A DNA stretch of 60,801 nt, from NCBI GenBank assembly GCA_903970475.1, contig CAJCIQ010000067.1:1-60801 (forward strand). The letters are read 5' to 3'. The stretch comes from Beijerinckiaceae bacterium (GTDB lineage Bacteria > Bacteroidota > Bacteroidia > Chitinophagales > Chitinophagaceae). The notes under the pieces are model-generated. The model saw only the letters and a list, made by a program, of their open reading frames with translations, was not told where the DNA came from and ran no database searches. The stretch's first letter is position 1, and the number at the start of each line of letters is the position of its first letter. Both the position numbers and the translations under genes were made by a program. Below are positions 26,985-36,556 of this stretch, one piece after another.

Positions 26985-27743
26985 ATGCCGGATGTGACCT
27001 GGAATGCTAAATTATACGACGACAAGCATGGATTTGTTTCCAAATACGGAGAAGACTTGCTGGGTTGGCTGGCCCCTGAAAAAGGGGAAAGCATCCTGGA
27101 TGTAGGTTGTGGTACCGGTCAACTGGCTGCTCAGATCGCTCAATATGGCGCTTCCGTTACAGGGTTTGATTATTCAGTCCAAATGATAGAAAAAGCCAGG
27201 GCCGCCTATCCCGAGATTCCTTTCGATATCCAGGATGCCCGGGATTTTCATTACCCCCAACCTTTTGATGCCCTTTTCTCCAACGCTGCCCTGCACTGGA
27301 TCAATGAACCAGAAGCCGTCATTGCCTGCATGTATCAGGCCCTGAAACCCGGAGGAAGGTTGGTGATTGAAATGGGTGGAAAGGGGAATGTCCAGGCCAT
27401 TGTGCAGGCCATAGATGAGGCCATGTGGGAAATGGGCTGGAGGGAAAAGCTACCCGTAGATTTCTGGTATTTCCCTTCCATAGGGGAGTATGCCAGTCTC
27501 CTGGAACAAGCAGGTTTTGAGGTGAAGACTGCTTTACATTTTGATAGGGATACAGCCCTCAATGGGGAAAATGGAATGCAGACCTGGATCAAAATGTTCG
27601 GAGGGTTTTTATTCAGGCAACTTCAGCCGGAAGAAGCGGAGAAAATTGTGGACAGGGCCACTGAGCTGCTCAAGCCCAGCCATTTCAGAAGCGGTGTATG
27701 GCATGCCGATTACAAAAGACTAAGAATTAAAGCGGTTAAATAA
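26985..27743 (+). CDS. SAM-dependent methyltransferase, trans-aconitate methyltransferase-like
   Basis: A 252-residue class I methyltransferase with the SAM-binding motif [16 protein letters not shown], an acidic residue in [13 protein letters not shown], and [16 protein letters not shown], a segment very close to that of trans-aconitate 2-methyltransferases. It lies 18 bp after leuC and 10 bp before leuD. In yeast a related enzyme, Tmt1, methylates both trans-aconitate and 3-isopropylmalate (established). The position between the two subunits of the isopropylmalate isomerase makes isopropylmalate, isopropylmaleate or a by-product the likely substrate here (inference). Confidence 0.88.
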   Translation: MPDVTWNAKLYDDKHGFVSKYGEDLLGWLAPEKGESILDVGCGTGQLAAQIAQYGASVTGFDYSVQMIEKARAAYPEIPFDIQDARDFHYPQPFDALFSNAALHWINEPEAVIACMYQALKPGGRLVIEMGGKGNVQAIVQAIDEAMWEMGWREKLPVDFWYFPSIGEYASLLEQAGFEVKTALHFDRDTALNGENGMQTWIKMFGGFLFRQLQPEEAEKIVDRATELLKPSHFRSGVWHADYKRLRIKAVK

Positions 27744-27753
27744 CTATAGACGC

Positions 27754-28332
27754 ATGAAAGCATTTACTACGATTTCCTCAAGGATAGTTCCCCTGCCGAT
27801 TGAAAATGTCGATACAGATCAGATCATTCCGGCCCGCTTCCTGAAAGCCACTACCAAAGAAGGCTTTGGAGAAAATCTCTTCAGGGATTGGCGCTATGAC
27901 GCCTCTGGTGCTCCTGTCCGGGACTTTATCCTGAACAATCCGCTGTATGAAGGACAAATTCTGGTGGCAGGTAAGAATTTCGGTTGTGGCTCTTCCAGGG
28001 AACATGCGGCCTGGTCTATTGCCGATTATGGTTTCAAGGTAGTAGTGTCCAGCTTCTTTGCCGACATCTTCCGCAACAATGCCCTCAATAACGGACTGTT
28101 ACCCGTGGTGGTAACGGATGCTTTTTTGCAAAAATTACTCAACCTGGATAGGATGGATACCGTAACGGTGGACCTGGCCGCCCAGACCATTACCATAGAT
28201 GGCACGGGCGAGCAGGAAGGCTTTGCCATCAATGGGTATAAGAAGACCTGTTTACTCAACGGCTATGACGATATTGACTATTTGCTCAGTATCCGTCCCG
28301 AAATTGAAACATATGAGCAATCCAGGAAATAA
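27754..28332 (+). CDS. leuD: 3-isopropylmalate dehydratase small subunit
   Basis: LeuD is the swivelling small subunit of the isopropylmalate isomerase. The 192-residue protein shows the usual [14 protein letters not shown] at the N-terminus, [20 protein letters not shown] with the substrate-binding Ser and Arg, and [20 protein letters not shown]. Its last 20 bp overlap the start of the following ABC ATPase gene. Confidence 0.97.
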   Translation: MKAFTTISSRIVPLPIENVDTDQIIPARFLKATTKEGFGENLFRDWRYDASGAPVRDFILNNPLYEGQILVAGKNFGCGSSREHAAWSIADYGFKVVVSSFFADIFRNNALNNGLLPVVVTDAFLQKLLNLDRMDTVTVDLAAQTITIDGTGEQEGFAINGYKKTCLLNGYDDIDYLLSIRPEIETYEQSRK

Positions 28333-29827
28333 CGGTGACCAGGTACCTTTCCTGACGGCAGAACTCCTGACCATTGGGGTAGGGGCAAAGACCATCCTTG
28401 AGGACCTTTCTTTTACCATGGGTAAAGGAGAACACTGGATTCTCACCGGAGCTGCTGGTGTTGGAAAGTCTAGCCTGGGTAAAGCGTTATGTGGTTTGAT
28501 TTTTCATAGGGGTTTGCTGGAAATGGCCCCGGAATCGGAGGCGTCCGACTCAGCGGAGCGTGTCAAAGCCCTGTTCGTGGATCAATGGCACCACTTCAAG
28601 GATCATTCCGGTCTTTCTTCCAATTTTTATTATCAACAACGCTATAATAGCCAGGATGCAGAAAGCGCCGTTACCGTGCGCCAGGAATTGGAGCGCTTAA
28701 GCGTTGCTGCATCAGAAATTACGTCCCTGTTGACCGCCCTGGACCTCCATCATAGGGCCGATGCATCCCTGGTACAGCTGTCCAGCGGAGAACATAAAAA
28801 ACTGCAATTGGCCAGGGCTTTTTTGACCAAACCGAGGTTGCTGGTGCTGGACAATCCTTATATCGGATTGGATGCCGCCACCTGTGCCAACCTGGATGAA
28901 CTATTTGCCTCCCTGGCCCAAAGCGGCACCCAATTGATCATCATCAGTGATGCCCAACCCCTTTCTTCCCTGATTACCCATATCGCTACATTGAAGGAGG
29001 GCCGCCTGGAGATCATTTCCGCAGAAGCCTATCAACTGATACATAAAACGGAGTCCGAACTTCCTGTAGCGCCATTGGCCTTGCCGGCTTACCAGGACGA
29101 TGAAAGTACCTGGGAAAATTTCGTGCGTATGGAGAAGGTCCACGTACAATATGGGGAAAAACAAGTCCTGGATAACATTACCTGGTCTGTGAAAAAGGGA
29201 GAGCGCTGGTGGTTAAAGGGACACAACGGGGCAGGTAAATCAACCCTGCTTAGTTTGATCGTAGGTGACAACCCCCAGGCGTATGCCAATGACATTTATC
29301 TTTTCGATAAACGCCGCGGTAGCGGAGAAAGCATTTGGGATATCAAAAAGAAGATAGGGTATATCTCCCCTGAACTTCATTGGTACTTTGATCCCTTGAC
29401 CACCTGTGCCGATGCCATAGCCACGGGCTATTTTGATACCACAGGTTTATACCGGAAAATCAGCGAAGCACAGCAAGCCCTGGTCGCTTCCTGGATGGAG
29501 GTCTTTGAACTCTCCTTGTTTGCCCACAAACAAGTGAAAGACTTGTCCATTGGCAGCCAACGCTTGACCCTGCTGGCCAGGGCGCTGGTAAAGAACCCTC
29601 CGGTGCTGATATTGGATGAGCCTTGCCAGGGACTGGATGATCATCAGGCGGCCCATTTTATCCGTGTGGTGGACAAGATCATGGAGCATCCCGGTCGCAC
29701 ACTGCTGTATGTAAGCCACCGCGTGGACCAATTGCCCAGGTGCATCGATCACCTCCTGGCCTTGGAAGGAGGCCGTCCGATCGCTAAGGAGCCCTATCAA
29801 CATGCTATAAAAACCGTACAACGATAA
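28313..29827 (+). CDS. twin ABC ATPase (ModF-like) inside the leu operon
   Basis: The start at 28313 ([13 protein letters not shown]) overlaps leuD by 20 bp; the longer in-frame ORF from 28199 only shadows leuD. The 504-residue chain holds two ABC domains and no membrane segment. Domain 1 has Walker [11 protein letters not shown], signature [13 protein letters not shown] and Walker [13 protein letters not shown], with Asn in the place of the catalytic Glu. Domain 2 has [23 protein letters not shown] and [12 protein letters not shown], so it looks fully active. The layout resembles E. coli ModF/PhrA. No permease is nearby. Its role between leuD and leuB is unknown. Confidence 0.85.
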   Translation: MSNPGNNGDQVPFLTAELLTIGVGAKTILEDLSFTMGKGEHWILTGAAGVGKSSLGKALCGLIFHRGLLEMAPESEASDSAERVKALFVDQWHHFKDHSGLSSNFYYQQRYNSQDAESAVTVRQELERLSVAASEITSLLTALDLHHRADASLVQLSSGEHKKLQLARAFLTKPRLLVLDNPYIGLDAATCANLDELFASLAQSGTQLIIISDAQPLSSLITHIATLKEGRLEIISAEAYQLIHKTESELPVAPLALPAYQDDESTWENFVRMEKVHVQYGEKQVLDNITWSVKKGERWWLKGHNGAGKSTLLSLIVGDNPQAYANDIYLFDKRRGSGESIWDIKKKIGYISPELHWYFDPLTTCADAIATGYFDTTGLYRKISEAQQALVASWMEVFELSLFAHKQVKDLSIGSQRLTLLARALVKNPPVLILDEPCQGLDDHQAAHFIRVVDKIMEHPGRTLLYVSHRVDQLPRCIDHLLALEGGRPIAKEPYQHAIKTVQR

Positions 29828-29837
29828 TCACCACATT

Positions 29838-30953
29838 ATGAACAAAAACATTGCTGTAATCTTTGGGGATGGGATTGGACCAGAAGTTACCGGACAATCC
29901 ATTAAAGTACTCGATGCAGTGGCTGCCCGTTTTGGCCATTCCTTTCACTATACCCATTGCCTGATGGGCGCAGATGCCATCGATAAAACCGGAAACCCGC
30001 TGCCGGATGAAACCATAGAGGTTTGTCTGGGCAGCGACGCCATCCTGTTTGGCGCCATCGGACACCCCAAATACGACAATGATCCTACTGCCAAAGTAAG
30101 GCCGGAGCAAGGTTTGCTGAAACTACGCAAATCACTTCAGCTCTATGCCAATATCCGCCCGGTCAGCACTTACCCCTCCTTGCACCATTTGTCCCCCCTG
30201 AAACCTAAGAACCTGGAGCACGTGGATATGGTCATCTTCAGGGAACTAACCGGTGGTATTTATTTTGGGAAAAAACACTTAAGTGAAGACGGTAACGAAG
30301 CCCTGGATGAGTGTACCTATAACCGTAATGAAATCGGACGCATCAGCCATTTGGCTTTTCAATATGCCCAAGGAAGGCGGAAGCACCTCACCCTGGTTGA
30401 CAAGGCCAACGTTCTGGAAACCTCCAGGCTATGGAGGAAGGTCGTGCAAGAGATTGCCGCAGATTATCAGGATGTAAAGGTGGATTATATGTTTGTAGAT
30501 AATGCGGCCATGCAACTCATGCTGAATCCTAAACAGTTTGACGTGATCCTCACGGAGAATATGTTTGGGGATATCCTCAGTGATGAGGCTTCCATCATCA
30601 GCGGATCTTTGGGCATGCTGCCTTCTGCCTCCGTGGGTACGGGATCTGCCTTGTTCGAGCCCATCCATGGGTCCTATCCCCAGGCTGCCGGCAAGGACAT
30701 AGCCAACCCCATCGGTTCCATCTTAAGCGCAGCGATGTTGCTGGACCATTTGGGCATGACAGAAGAAGCCGCCACCGTAAGGGCGGGTGTAGAATGGACG
30801 CTTTCTTATGGATTCGTGACCAAAGACATTGATGCGGTTAACTATTATTCAACGACTACGATAGGCGACCTGATCAGGGATTTCGTAGAACAAAAACTGC
30901 CTGCCGGCGTGGACAGGGAGCACTTATCCATCAGCAAGTCAACCATTATATAA
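29838..30953 (+). CDS. leuB: 3-isopropylmalate dehydrogenase
   Basis: LeuB oxidises 3-isopropylmalate with NAD to the precursor of ketoisocaproate. The 371-residue protein has the N-terminal IAVIFGDGIGPEVTGQSI, the substrate-binding arginines in LLKLRKSLQLYANIRP and FRELTGGIYFG, the metal-binding NMFGDILSDEASIISGSLGMLPSAS, and the NAD-binding EPIHGSYPQAAGKDIANP. It closes the leu gene set 10 bp after the ABC ATPase. No terminator follows; the ilv promoter begins 55 bp later. Confidence 0.97.
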   Translation: MNKNIAVIFGDGIGPEVTGQSIKVLDAVAARFGHSFHYTHCLMGADAIDKTGNPLPDETIEVCLGSDAILFGAIGHPKYDNDPTAKVRPEQGLLKLRKSLQLYANIRPVSTYPSLHHLSPLKPKNLEHVDMVIFRELTGGIYFGKKHLSEDGNEALDECTYNRNEIGRISHLAFQYAQGRRKHLTLVDKANVLETSRLWRKVVQEIAADYQDVKVDYMFVDNAAMQLMLNPKQFDVILTENMFGDILSDEASIISGSLGMLPSASVGTGSALFEPIHGSYPQAAGKDIANPIGSILSAAMLLDHLGMTEEAATVRAGVEWTLSYGFVTKDIDAVNYYSTTTIGDLIRDFVEQKLPAGVDREHLSISKSTII

Positions 30954-31008
30954 ATGATGTTTACGAAGGATTGTTAGTTGGAATTTTTTCAAAAAGCAGC
31001 CCAAACAT

Positions 31009-31039
31009 TTTGTAAAGTAGCAATGAAGAGATACATTTG
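31009..31039 (+). promoter_or_regulatory. consensus promoter of the ilv attenuator transcript
   Basis: TTTG at 31009-31012, exactly 19 bp, then TACATTTG at 31032-31039. Both boxes match the Bacteroidota sigma-A consensus without error. The start point would fall near 31043-31047, about 12 bp before the leader peptide. Confidence 0.8.
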
Positions 31040-31057
31040 TTTGACGACAATTTCACC

Positions 31058-31174
31058 ATGTTATCCAACCGTCATACAAATCTACCATTAGCGAACTTGC
31101 GAATTGCAGTAGTGGTCAGCATTATTGTGGTGGTCATTATTATTCCGGGTTTATACGGAGGTGGTGTCGTTTAA
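31058..31174 (+). CDS. branched-chain amino acid leader peptide (attenuator)
   Basis: A 38-codon reading frame begins 12-15 nt after the predicted transcription start. Nineteen of 38 residues are branched-chain: 8 Val, 6 Ile and 5 Leu. The core run at codons 16-29 reads IAVVVSIIVVVIII. A terminator begins 22 nt after the stop codon and the first ilv gene lies beyond it. Bases 31158-31165 (GAGGTGGT), inside the last codons, can pair with 31197-31204 (ACCGCCTC), the left arm of the terminator, with one G-U. A ribosome stalled at the Val/Ile codons would leave this antiterminator free; one that reaches the stop would cover it. The gene is too short for usual ORF lists. The peptide itself needs no function. 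Confidence 0.9.
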   Translation: MLSNRHTNLPLANLRIAVVVSIIVVVIIIPGLYGGGVV

Positions 31175-31195
31175 TTCAAACAACGAAAATAACTG

Positions 31196-31226
31196 AACCG
31201 CCTCCCCAAAGAGGCGGTTTTTTTTT
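31196..31226 (+). terminator. intrinsic terminator of the ilv attenuator
   Basis: A perfect 9-bp stem AACCGCCTC (31196-31204) / GAGGCGGTT (31211-31219) with a 6-nt loop runs into nine T (31218-31226). It lies 37 bp before the ilvD start and downstream of the leader peptide, so it controls readthrough into ilvD. Confidence 0.92.
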
Positions 31227-31262
31227 ACCTGATATTAACTGATTTAACGAAACATAAGCGAG

Positions 31263-32948
31263 ATGGAAAAGGAATTAAATAAGTATTCTAAGACGTTGAC
31301 CCAGGACCCTACCCAACCTGGCGCACAGGCTATGTACTATGGATTGGGCCTCACTGACCAAGACCTGGCAAAAGCCCAGGTGGGAATTGCCTCCATGGGC
31401 TATGATGGGAACACATGCAATATGCACCTCAATGACCTGGCTCAACTGGTCAAAAAAGGCGTCTGGGAAAATGATCTGGTTGGACTCGTATTTAATACCA
31501 TCGGTGTTAGTGATGGGATGGCCAATGGTACCGACGGTATGCGTTATTCACTGGTATCCAGGGACGTCATTGCCGATTCCATTGAAACCATTTGCGGGGG
31601 TCAGTATTATGATGGAGTCATCACCATCCCCGGTTGCGATAAAAATATGCCTGGCTCCATCATGGCTATGGGTCGGTTGAACCGCCCTTCCCTGATGGTG
31701 TATGGAGGATCTATAGCGCCGGGCCATTACAAAGGGCAGGACCTCAATATCGTTTCTGCTTTTGAAGCCCTGGGTCAAAAAATAGCCGGCACCCTCAATG
31801 AAGCAGATTTCAAAGGGATCGTCATGCATGCTTGCCCTGGAGCGGGGGCTTGTGGAGGCATGTATACAGCCAATACCATGGCTTCGGCTATTGAAGCCTT
31901 AGGGATGAGCTTGCCTTACTCTTCTTCCAATCCAGCCTTAAGCGAAGAAAAAAGGCAGGAATGCCTGGCCGCAGGCAAGGCCATTCAACTGCTGCTGGAA
32001 AGGGACATCAAGCCCTCCGACATCATGACCCGTAAGGCATTTGAAAATGCCATAGTCACCATCATGGTACTGGGAGGCAGCACCAACGCCGTCTTACACC
32101 TGATCGCCATGGCCAAGTCAGTGGACGTTAAACTGACCCAGGATGATTTCCAGGCGGTCAGCAATCGTATTCCTATGCTGGCTGACTTCAAACCCAGTGG
32201 CAAGTATCAAATGACCGACCTGCATCAGCATGGGGGTATACCTGCCGTCATGAAGTACTTGCTCAATAAAGGACTACTCCACGGAGATTGCCTGACCGTA
32301 ACCGGAAAGACCATAGCAGAGAACTTAAAGGATGTGCCCGAACTAGACTTCGACACACAAAAAATCATATATCCCCTGGAGCAGCCCATTAAGGCTTCAG
32401 GCCACCTTCAGATCTTATACGGTAACCTGGCTTCCGGAGGAAGCGTGGCTAAGATCACAGGAAAGGAAGGAGAAAAATTCACCGGCCCAGCCCGGGTATT
32501 TGACGGAGAACATGAATTGATTGAAGGTATTTCCAGTGGCCGCGTCAAACACGGGGACGTAGTGGTGATCAGGTATGTGGGCCCAAAAGGAGCACCCGGT
32601 ATGCCCGAAATGCTCAAGCCAACTTCCGCTTTGATAGGCGCGGGCTTAGGGAAATCTGTGGCACTCATTACCGACGGACGCTTCAGTGGCGGAACCCATG
32701 GATTTGTGGTGGGTCATATCACACCGGAGGCTTTCGAAGGTGGTGGTATAGCCCTGGTAGCCGACGATGACATCATCGAAATTGACGCGGTATCCAACAA
32801 GATGAATGTGAAGATCTCTGACGCTGAACTGGCCCAGCGCAGGGAAAATTGGAAGAAACCAGCCCTAACCGTAACAAAAGGAGTCCTGTTTAAATACGCC
32901 ATGTCTGTAAAAAGCGCCGCAGAAGGTTGCGTTACAGATGAGCAATAA
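31263..32948 (+). CDS. ilvD: dihydroxy-acid dehydratase
   Basis: IlvD dehydrates dihydroxy-isovalerate and its isoleucine homologue to the 2-keto acids. The 561-residue protein has the cluster-binding cysteines in [16 protein letters not shown] and [16 protein letters not shown], then [14 protein letters not shown] and [22 protein letters not shown]. It is the first structural gene behind the attenuator, and an iron-sulfur enzyme sensitive to oxygen by family. Confidence 0.97.
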   Translation: MEKELNKYSKTLTQDPTQPGAQAMYYGLGLTDQDLAKAQVGIASMGYDGNTCNMHLNDLAQLVKKGVWENDLVGLVFNTIGVSDGMANGTDGMRYSLVSRDVIADSIETICGGQYYDGVITIPGCDKNMPGSIMAMGRLNRPSLMVYGGSIAPGHYKGQDLNIVSAFEALGQKIAGTLNEADFKGIVMHACPGAGACGGMYTANTMASAIEALGMSLPYSSSNPALSEEKRQECLAAGKAIQLLLERDIKPSDIMTRKAFENAIVTIMVLGGSTNAVLHLIAMAKSVDVKLTQDDFQAVSNRIPMLADFKPSGKYQMTDLHQHGGIPAVMKYLLNKGLLHGDCLTVTGKTIAENLKDVPELDFDTQKIIYPLEQPIKASGHLQILYGNLASGGSVAKITGKEGEKFTGPARVFDGEHELIEGISSGRVKHGDVVVIRYVGPKGAPGMPEMLKPTSALIGAGLGKSVALITDGRFSGGTHGFVVGHITPEAFEGGGIALVADDDIIEIDAVSNKMNVKISDAELAQRRENWKKPALTVTKGVLFKYAMSVKSAAEGCVTDEQ

Positions 32949-32989
32949 TCAATACTAACCAGAGGTAGATCACATCAAAATAAGAAAGT

Positions 32990-34753
32990 ATGGAAACGTT
33001 GGATATAAAGAAATCGGCTAGCGGCGCCAAACCAGCTACGCCTGCGGCCAAACCTGCTGAAACCAAGTCCATTTCCGGGTCTGAAGCCGTATTAGAAGCC
33101 TTGTTGGCCGAGGGGGTAGATGTCCTTTTCGGTTATCCCGGCGGGGCCATCATGCCTATCTATGATGCACTTTATGATTACCAGGACAAACTACAGCATA
33201 TCCTGGTGCGTCACGAACAGGGAGGGATCCATGCAGCCCAGGGTTATGCCCGAACCTCAGGAAAGGTAGGCGTAGTGTTTGCTACCAGTGGCCCAGGAGC
33301 AACCAACCTGGTGACCGGACTGGCGGACGCCATGATCGACTCTACACCGCTGGTCGCGGTGACGGGTCAGGTATTTGCCTCCTTACTGGGTACCGACGCT
33401 TTCCAGGAAACGGACGTGATCAACATTACCACCCCTGTAACCAAATGGAACTACCAGGTGACGGATGCCACAGAGATCCCTGCCATACTAGCTAAAGCTT
33501 TTTACATTGCCCGCACGGGTCGCCCCGGTCCGGTATTGATCGATATCACCAAGAACGCCCAGATTCAGAAGTTCGATTATCAGGGATATACACCTTGCCA
33601 TCACGTACGCAGCTATAGGCCCAAACCCATTATCCGTAAGGAATACATTGAGCAGGCTGCCAAGCTGATTAATGCTGCCGCCAAGCCCTTTGTGCTCTTT
33701 GGCCAGGGGATAATCCTTGGCAGCGCTGAAAAGGAATTCAAAGCCTTCATTGAAAAAGCCGGCCTCCCCGCTGCGGCCACCATCTTAGGGTTGAGCTCCC
33801 TGCCCACCACACATCCCCTCCACGTGGGTATGCTGGGTATGCATGGTAATTATGCGCCTAATGTCCTGACCAATGAGTGTGACGTACTCATTGCCATCGG
33901 TATGCGCTTTGATGACCGGGTTACCGGCCGCCTGGACAAATACGCCAAACAAGCCAAAGTGATACACCTGGATATAGATCCTGCGGAGATAGACAAGAAT
34001 GTGAAAGCAGAGGTTCCGGTTTGGGGAGACTGTAAAGAAACGCTGCCCTTGCTCACCGCCCTGGTGGAAAAGAAATCCCATGATGAATGGTTGGGCAAAT
34101 TCAGGGAGCTGGAAAAAAAGGAAGTGGAACAGGTCATCTATCCTGAATTGAATCCCACTTCTGAGCAACTGACCATGGGGGAGGTATTGAAATCCCTCAA
34201 TGAGCTTACCGGCGGTAAGGCCGTGATCGTAACCGACGTTGGTCAGCATCAGATGGTGGCTTGCCGTTACGCCACCTTCACCGATACCAAAAGTAATGTT
34301 ACATCCGGCGGATTGGGAACCATGGGCTTTGGGCTGCCTGCCGCCATAGGGGCGAAATATGGAGCACCTGACCGCACGGTGGTGGCCATTATCGGAGACG
34401 GCGGGATTCAGATGACCATTCAGGAATTGGGCACCATTATGCAATTTGGTGCTGCGGTGAAAATCCTTATCCTGAACAACCAGTTTCTGGGTATGGTTCG
34501 CCAGTGGCAGCAGCTGTTTAATGATAAGCGTTACTCCTTCGTCAATATCACCTCACCCGACTATGTCGCCGTAGCCAAAGGCTATCACATTGAAGCAGCC
34601 AGGATTGACGCCAGAGCGGATCTGAAAACGGCGCTCAAAACCATGTTGGATCATCCCGGTGCTTACCTGCTGGAAGTGATGGTAGGAAAGGAGAACAATG
34701 TATTCCCCATGGTGCCACAGGGTTGTTCTGTATCAGAAATCAGGCTTTCTTAA
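32990..34753 (+). CDS. ilvB: acetolactate synthase large subunit
   Basis: The catalytic subunit joins two pyruvates, or pyruvate and ketobutyrate, with thiamine diphosphate and FAD. The 587-residue protein has an Ala/Pro/Lys-rich extension of about 30 residues, then the ThDP Glu region VLVRHEQGGIHAAQGYA-like, GPGATNLVTGLADA, and the diphosphate-binding IGDGGIQMTIQELGT with NNQFLGMVRQWQ. The end (PMVPQGCSVSEI) matches the IlvB/IlvI group. The regulatory subunit follows 22 bp later. Confidence 0.96.
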   Translation: METLDIKKSASGAKPATPAAKPAETKSISGSEAVLEALLAEGVDVLFGYPGGAIMPIYDALYDYQDKLQHILVRHEQGGIHAAQGYARTSGKVGVVFATSGPGATNLVTGLADAMIDSTPLVAVTGQVFASLLGTDAFQETDVINITTPVTKWNYQVTDATEIPAILAKAFYIARTGRPGPVLIDITKNAQIQKFDYQGYTPCHHVRSYRPKPIIRKEYIEQAAKLINAAAKPFVLFGQGIILGSAEKEFKAFIEKAGLPAAATILGLSSLPTTHPLHVGMLGMHGNYAPNVLTNECDVLIAIGMRFDDRVTGRLDKYAKQAKVIHLDIDPAEIDKNVKAEVPVWGDCKETLPLLTALVEKKSHDEWLGKFRELEKKEVEQVIYPELNPTSEQLTMGEVLKSLNELTGGKAVIVTDVGQHQMVACRYATFTDTKSNVTSGGLGTMGFGLPAAIGAKYGAPDRTVVAIIGDGGIQMTIQELGTIMQFGAAVKILILNNQFLGMVRQWQQLFNDKRYSFVNITSPDYVAVAKGYHIEAARIDARADLKTALKTMLDHPGAYLLEVMVGKENNVFPMVPQGCSVSEIRLS

Positions 34754-34775
34754 TCTCGAATTTTCAAACCAGGTT

Positions 34776-35366
34776 ATGTCCAAACAAGAATTTACCATCA
34801 CCGTATATACCGAAAACCAGATAGGCCTGCTTAACCGCATCGCCATCATGTTTTCCAGGAGGAAGATCAATATTGAGAGCCTCAATACTTCCCCTTCAGA
34901 GGTGGAAGGCATCCATCGCTTCACCATTGTCATCAATGAATTCGAAGACGTAGTACGCAAGCTTTGCCGCCAGATTGAAAAGCAGGTAGAAGTCCTCAAA
35001 GCGTATTTCAATACCAACGATGAACTGATCTGGCAGGAGATGGCTTTGTACAAAGTGCCTACGGATGAAATCGCAGAAAAAGTCAAGGTGGAGCGCTTGT
35101 TAAGGGAATATGGAGCCAGGGCGGTAGTGATCCGTAAAGACTATACCGTATTTGAAACCACCGGTCATAGGGAAGAAACCGACCGGTTGATCAAAGCCCT
35201 GGAGCCTTTTGGACTCATTGAGTTCGTGCGTTCCGCGCGCGTGGCCATTATCAAAGACAGTAATGGATTCCACGAAAAACTGAAAGAGTTCGAAGCCTCC
35301 GAACCAGGCGAAGAACTCATAGAAAACGAATACCTGGACAAGGCCTCAGAGGTGTTTACTATGTAG
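34776..35366 (+). CDS. ilvN: acetolactate synthase regulatory subunit
   Basis: The start at 34776 (MSKQEFTITVYTENQ) gives the usual N-terminal ACT domain; the longer frame from 34698 runs back into ilvB. The 196-residue protein has the ACT signature GLLNRIAIMFSRRKINIESL with the valine-binding region, and a C-terminal domain (RLLREYGARAVVIRKDY). It makes the enzyme more active and lets valine inhibit it. Also named ilvH in some genomes. Confidence 0.93.
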   Translation: MSKQEFTITVYTENQIGLLNRIAIMFSRRKINIESLNTSPSEVEGIHRFTIVINEFEDVVRKLCRQIEKQVEVLKAYFNTNDELIWQEMALYKVPTDEIAEKVKVERLLREYGARAVVIRKDYTVFETTGHREETDRLIKALEPFGLIEFVRSARVAIIKDSNGFHEKLKEFEASEPGEELIENEYLDKASEVFTM

Positions 35367-35426
35367 TACCTGTCTATCACACCCAATAAAAAATAAAACA
35401 CGTAAAAATTCTCAAATTAAAAGACC

Positions 35427-36482
35427 ATGGCAAAAATCAATTTCGGAGGGGTAGAAGAAAATGTTGTTACCCGCGAAGAGTTCCCATTGGCTAAGGCTCA
35501 GGAAGTATTAAAAAATGAAACCGTAGCCATTATCGGATATGGAGTTCAGGGACCTGGACAAGCACTGAACCAAAGGGACAATGGTATTAAAGTGATCGTA
35601 GGACAGCGTAAGAACTCCAAAACATGGGATAAGGCCGTAAAAGACGGATTTGTACCAGGTGAGTCACTGTTCGAGATCGAAGAAGCCTTGGAGCGTGGAA
35701 CCATTATCTGCTATTTGCTCAGTGACGCAGCCCAGATTGAGCTATGGCCTACAGTGAAGAAGCACCTGACTGCCGGCAAAGCCCTGTATTTCTCCCACGG
35801 CTTCGGTATTACCTTCAACGAGCAAACGGGTATCGTTCCCCCCAAAGATGTAGACGTGTTCCTGGTAGCCCCCAAAGGTTCCGGCACCTCTCTGCGCCGC
35901 ATGTTCCTGCAAGGTCGTGGGCTCAACAGCAGCTACGCCATCTTCCAGGATGCTACCGGAAAGGCAAAGGAAAGGGTAACCGCCCTGGGTATTGCGGTAG
36001 GAAGCGGATACCTGTTTGAAACCGACTTCAAAAAGGAAGTATTTTCTGATTTGACCGGTGAACGTGGAACCCTGATGGGCGCCATCCAAGGTATATTCGC
36101 AGCCCAGTACCAGACACTGCGTAGCAATGGACACTCTCCCTCAGAGGCTTTCAACGAAACCGTGGAAGAACTGACCCAGTCCCTGATGCCGCTGGTAGCA
36201 GAAAACGGAATGGATTGGATGTATGCCAACTGTTCTACCACCGCTCAACGTGGAGCCCTGGATTGGTGGAAGAAGTTTAAGGACGCTACCCAGCCCGTAT
36301 TTGATGAGTTGTACAAAAGCGTAGCTACCGGTAAGGAATCAGCCCGTAGCATTGCCTCCAACAGCCAACCCGACTATCGCGAAAAGCTGGAAGTAGAACT
36401 CAAAGAACTGCGCGAAAGCGAACTATGGCAAGCTGGTAAGGCTGTCCGCAGCCTCCGTCCGGAGAATCAGCCCGCCAAATAA
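35427..36482 (+). CDS. ilvC: ketol-acid reductoisomerase
   Basis: IlvC isomerises and reduces acetolactate and acetohydroxybutyrate. The 351-residue protein has the nucleotide-binding AIIGYGVQGPGQALNQRD and a cofactor loop VGQRKNSKTW whose Arg, Lys and Ser fit NADPH. The catalytic domain shows SHGFGITF, VAPKGSGTSLRRMF, metal ligands in SDLTGERGTLMGAIQG and ELTQSLMPLVAENGM. It is close in length to class I enzymes. Confidence 0.95.
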   Translation: MAKINFGGVEENVVTREEFPLAKAQEVLKNETVAIIGYGVQGPGQALNQRDNGIKVIVGQRKNSKTWDKAVKDGFVPGESLFEIEEALERGTIICYLLSDAAQIELWPTVKKHLTAGKALYFSHGFGITFNEQTGIVPPKDVDVFLVAPKGSGTSLRRMFLQGRGLNSSYAIFQDATGKAKERVTALGIAVGSGYLFETDFKKEVFSDLTGERGTLMGAIQGIFAAQYQTLRSNGHSPSEAFNETVEELTQSLMPLVAENGMDWMYANCSTTAQRGALDWWKKFKDATQPVFDELYKSVATGKESARSIASNSQPDYREKLEVELKELRESELWQAGKAVRSLRPENQPAK

Positions 36483-36508
36483 GTGTTTTTCCTGGCACAA
36501 CCATAACC

Positions 36509-36542
36509 ATCCCCGGGCTGTGTATAACCATGGTCCGGGGAT
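36509..36542. repeat. 8-bp inverted repeat between ilvC and ilvA
   Basis: ATCCCCGG (36509-36516) and CCGGGGAT (36535-36542) are perfectly complementary around an 18-nt loop. There is no T tract. It may reduce or process the transcript between ilvC and ilvA, but a role is not proven. Confidence 0.45.
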
Positions 36543-36556
36543 ATTGATCTAATCAT

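Noticed and set aside
28199..28312. Longer start of the twin ABC ATPase
   Set aside because: The extra 38 residues are leuD read in another frame; the ATG at 28313 begins a normal ABC N-terminus.
31022..31090. 22-codon ORF MKRYICLTT... overlapping the ilv leader
   Set aside because: Its start lies upstream of the predicted transcription start and it overlaps the -7 box; the leader peptide at 31058 fits far better.
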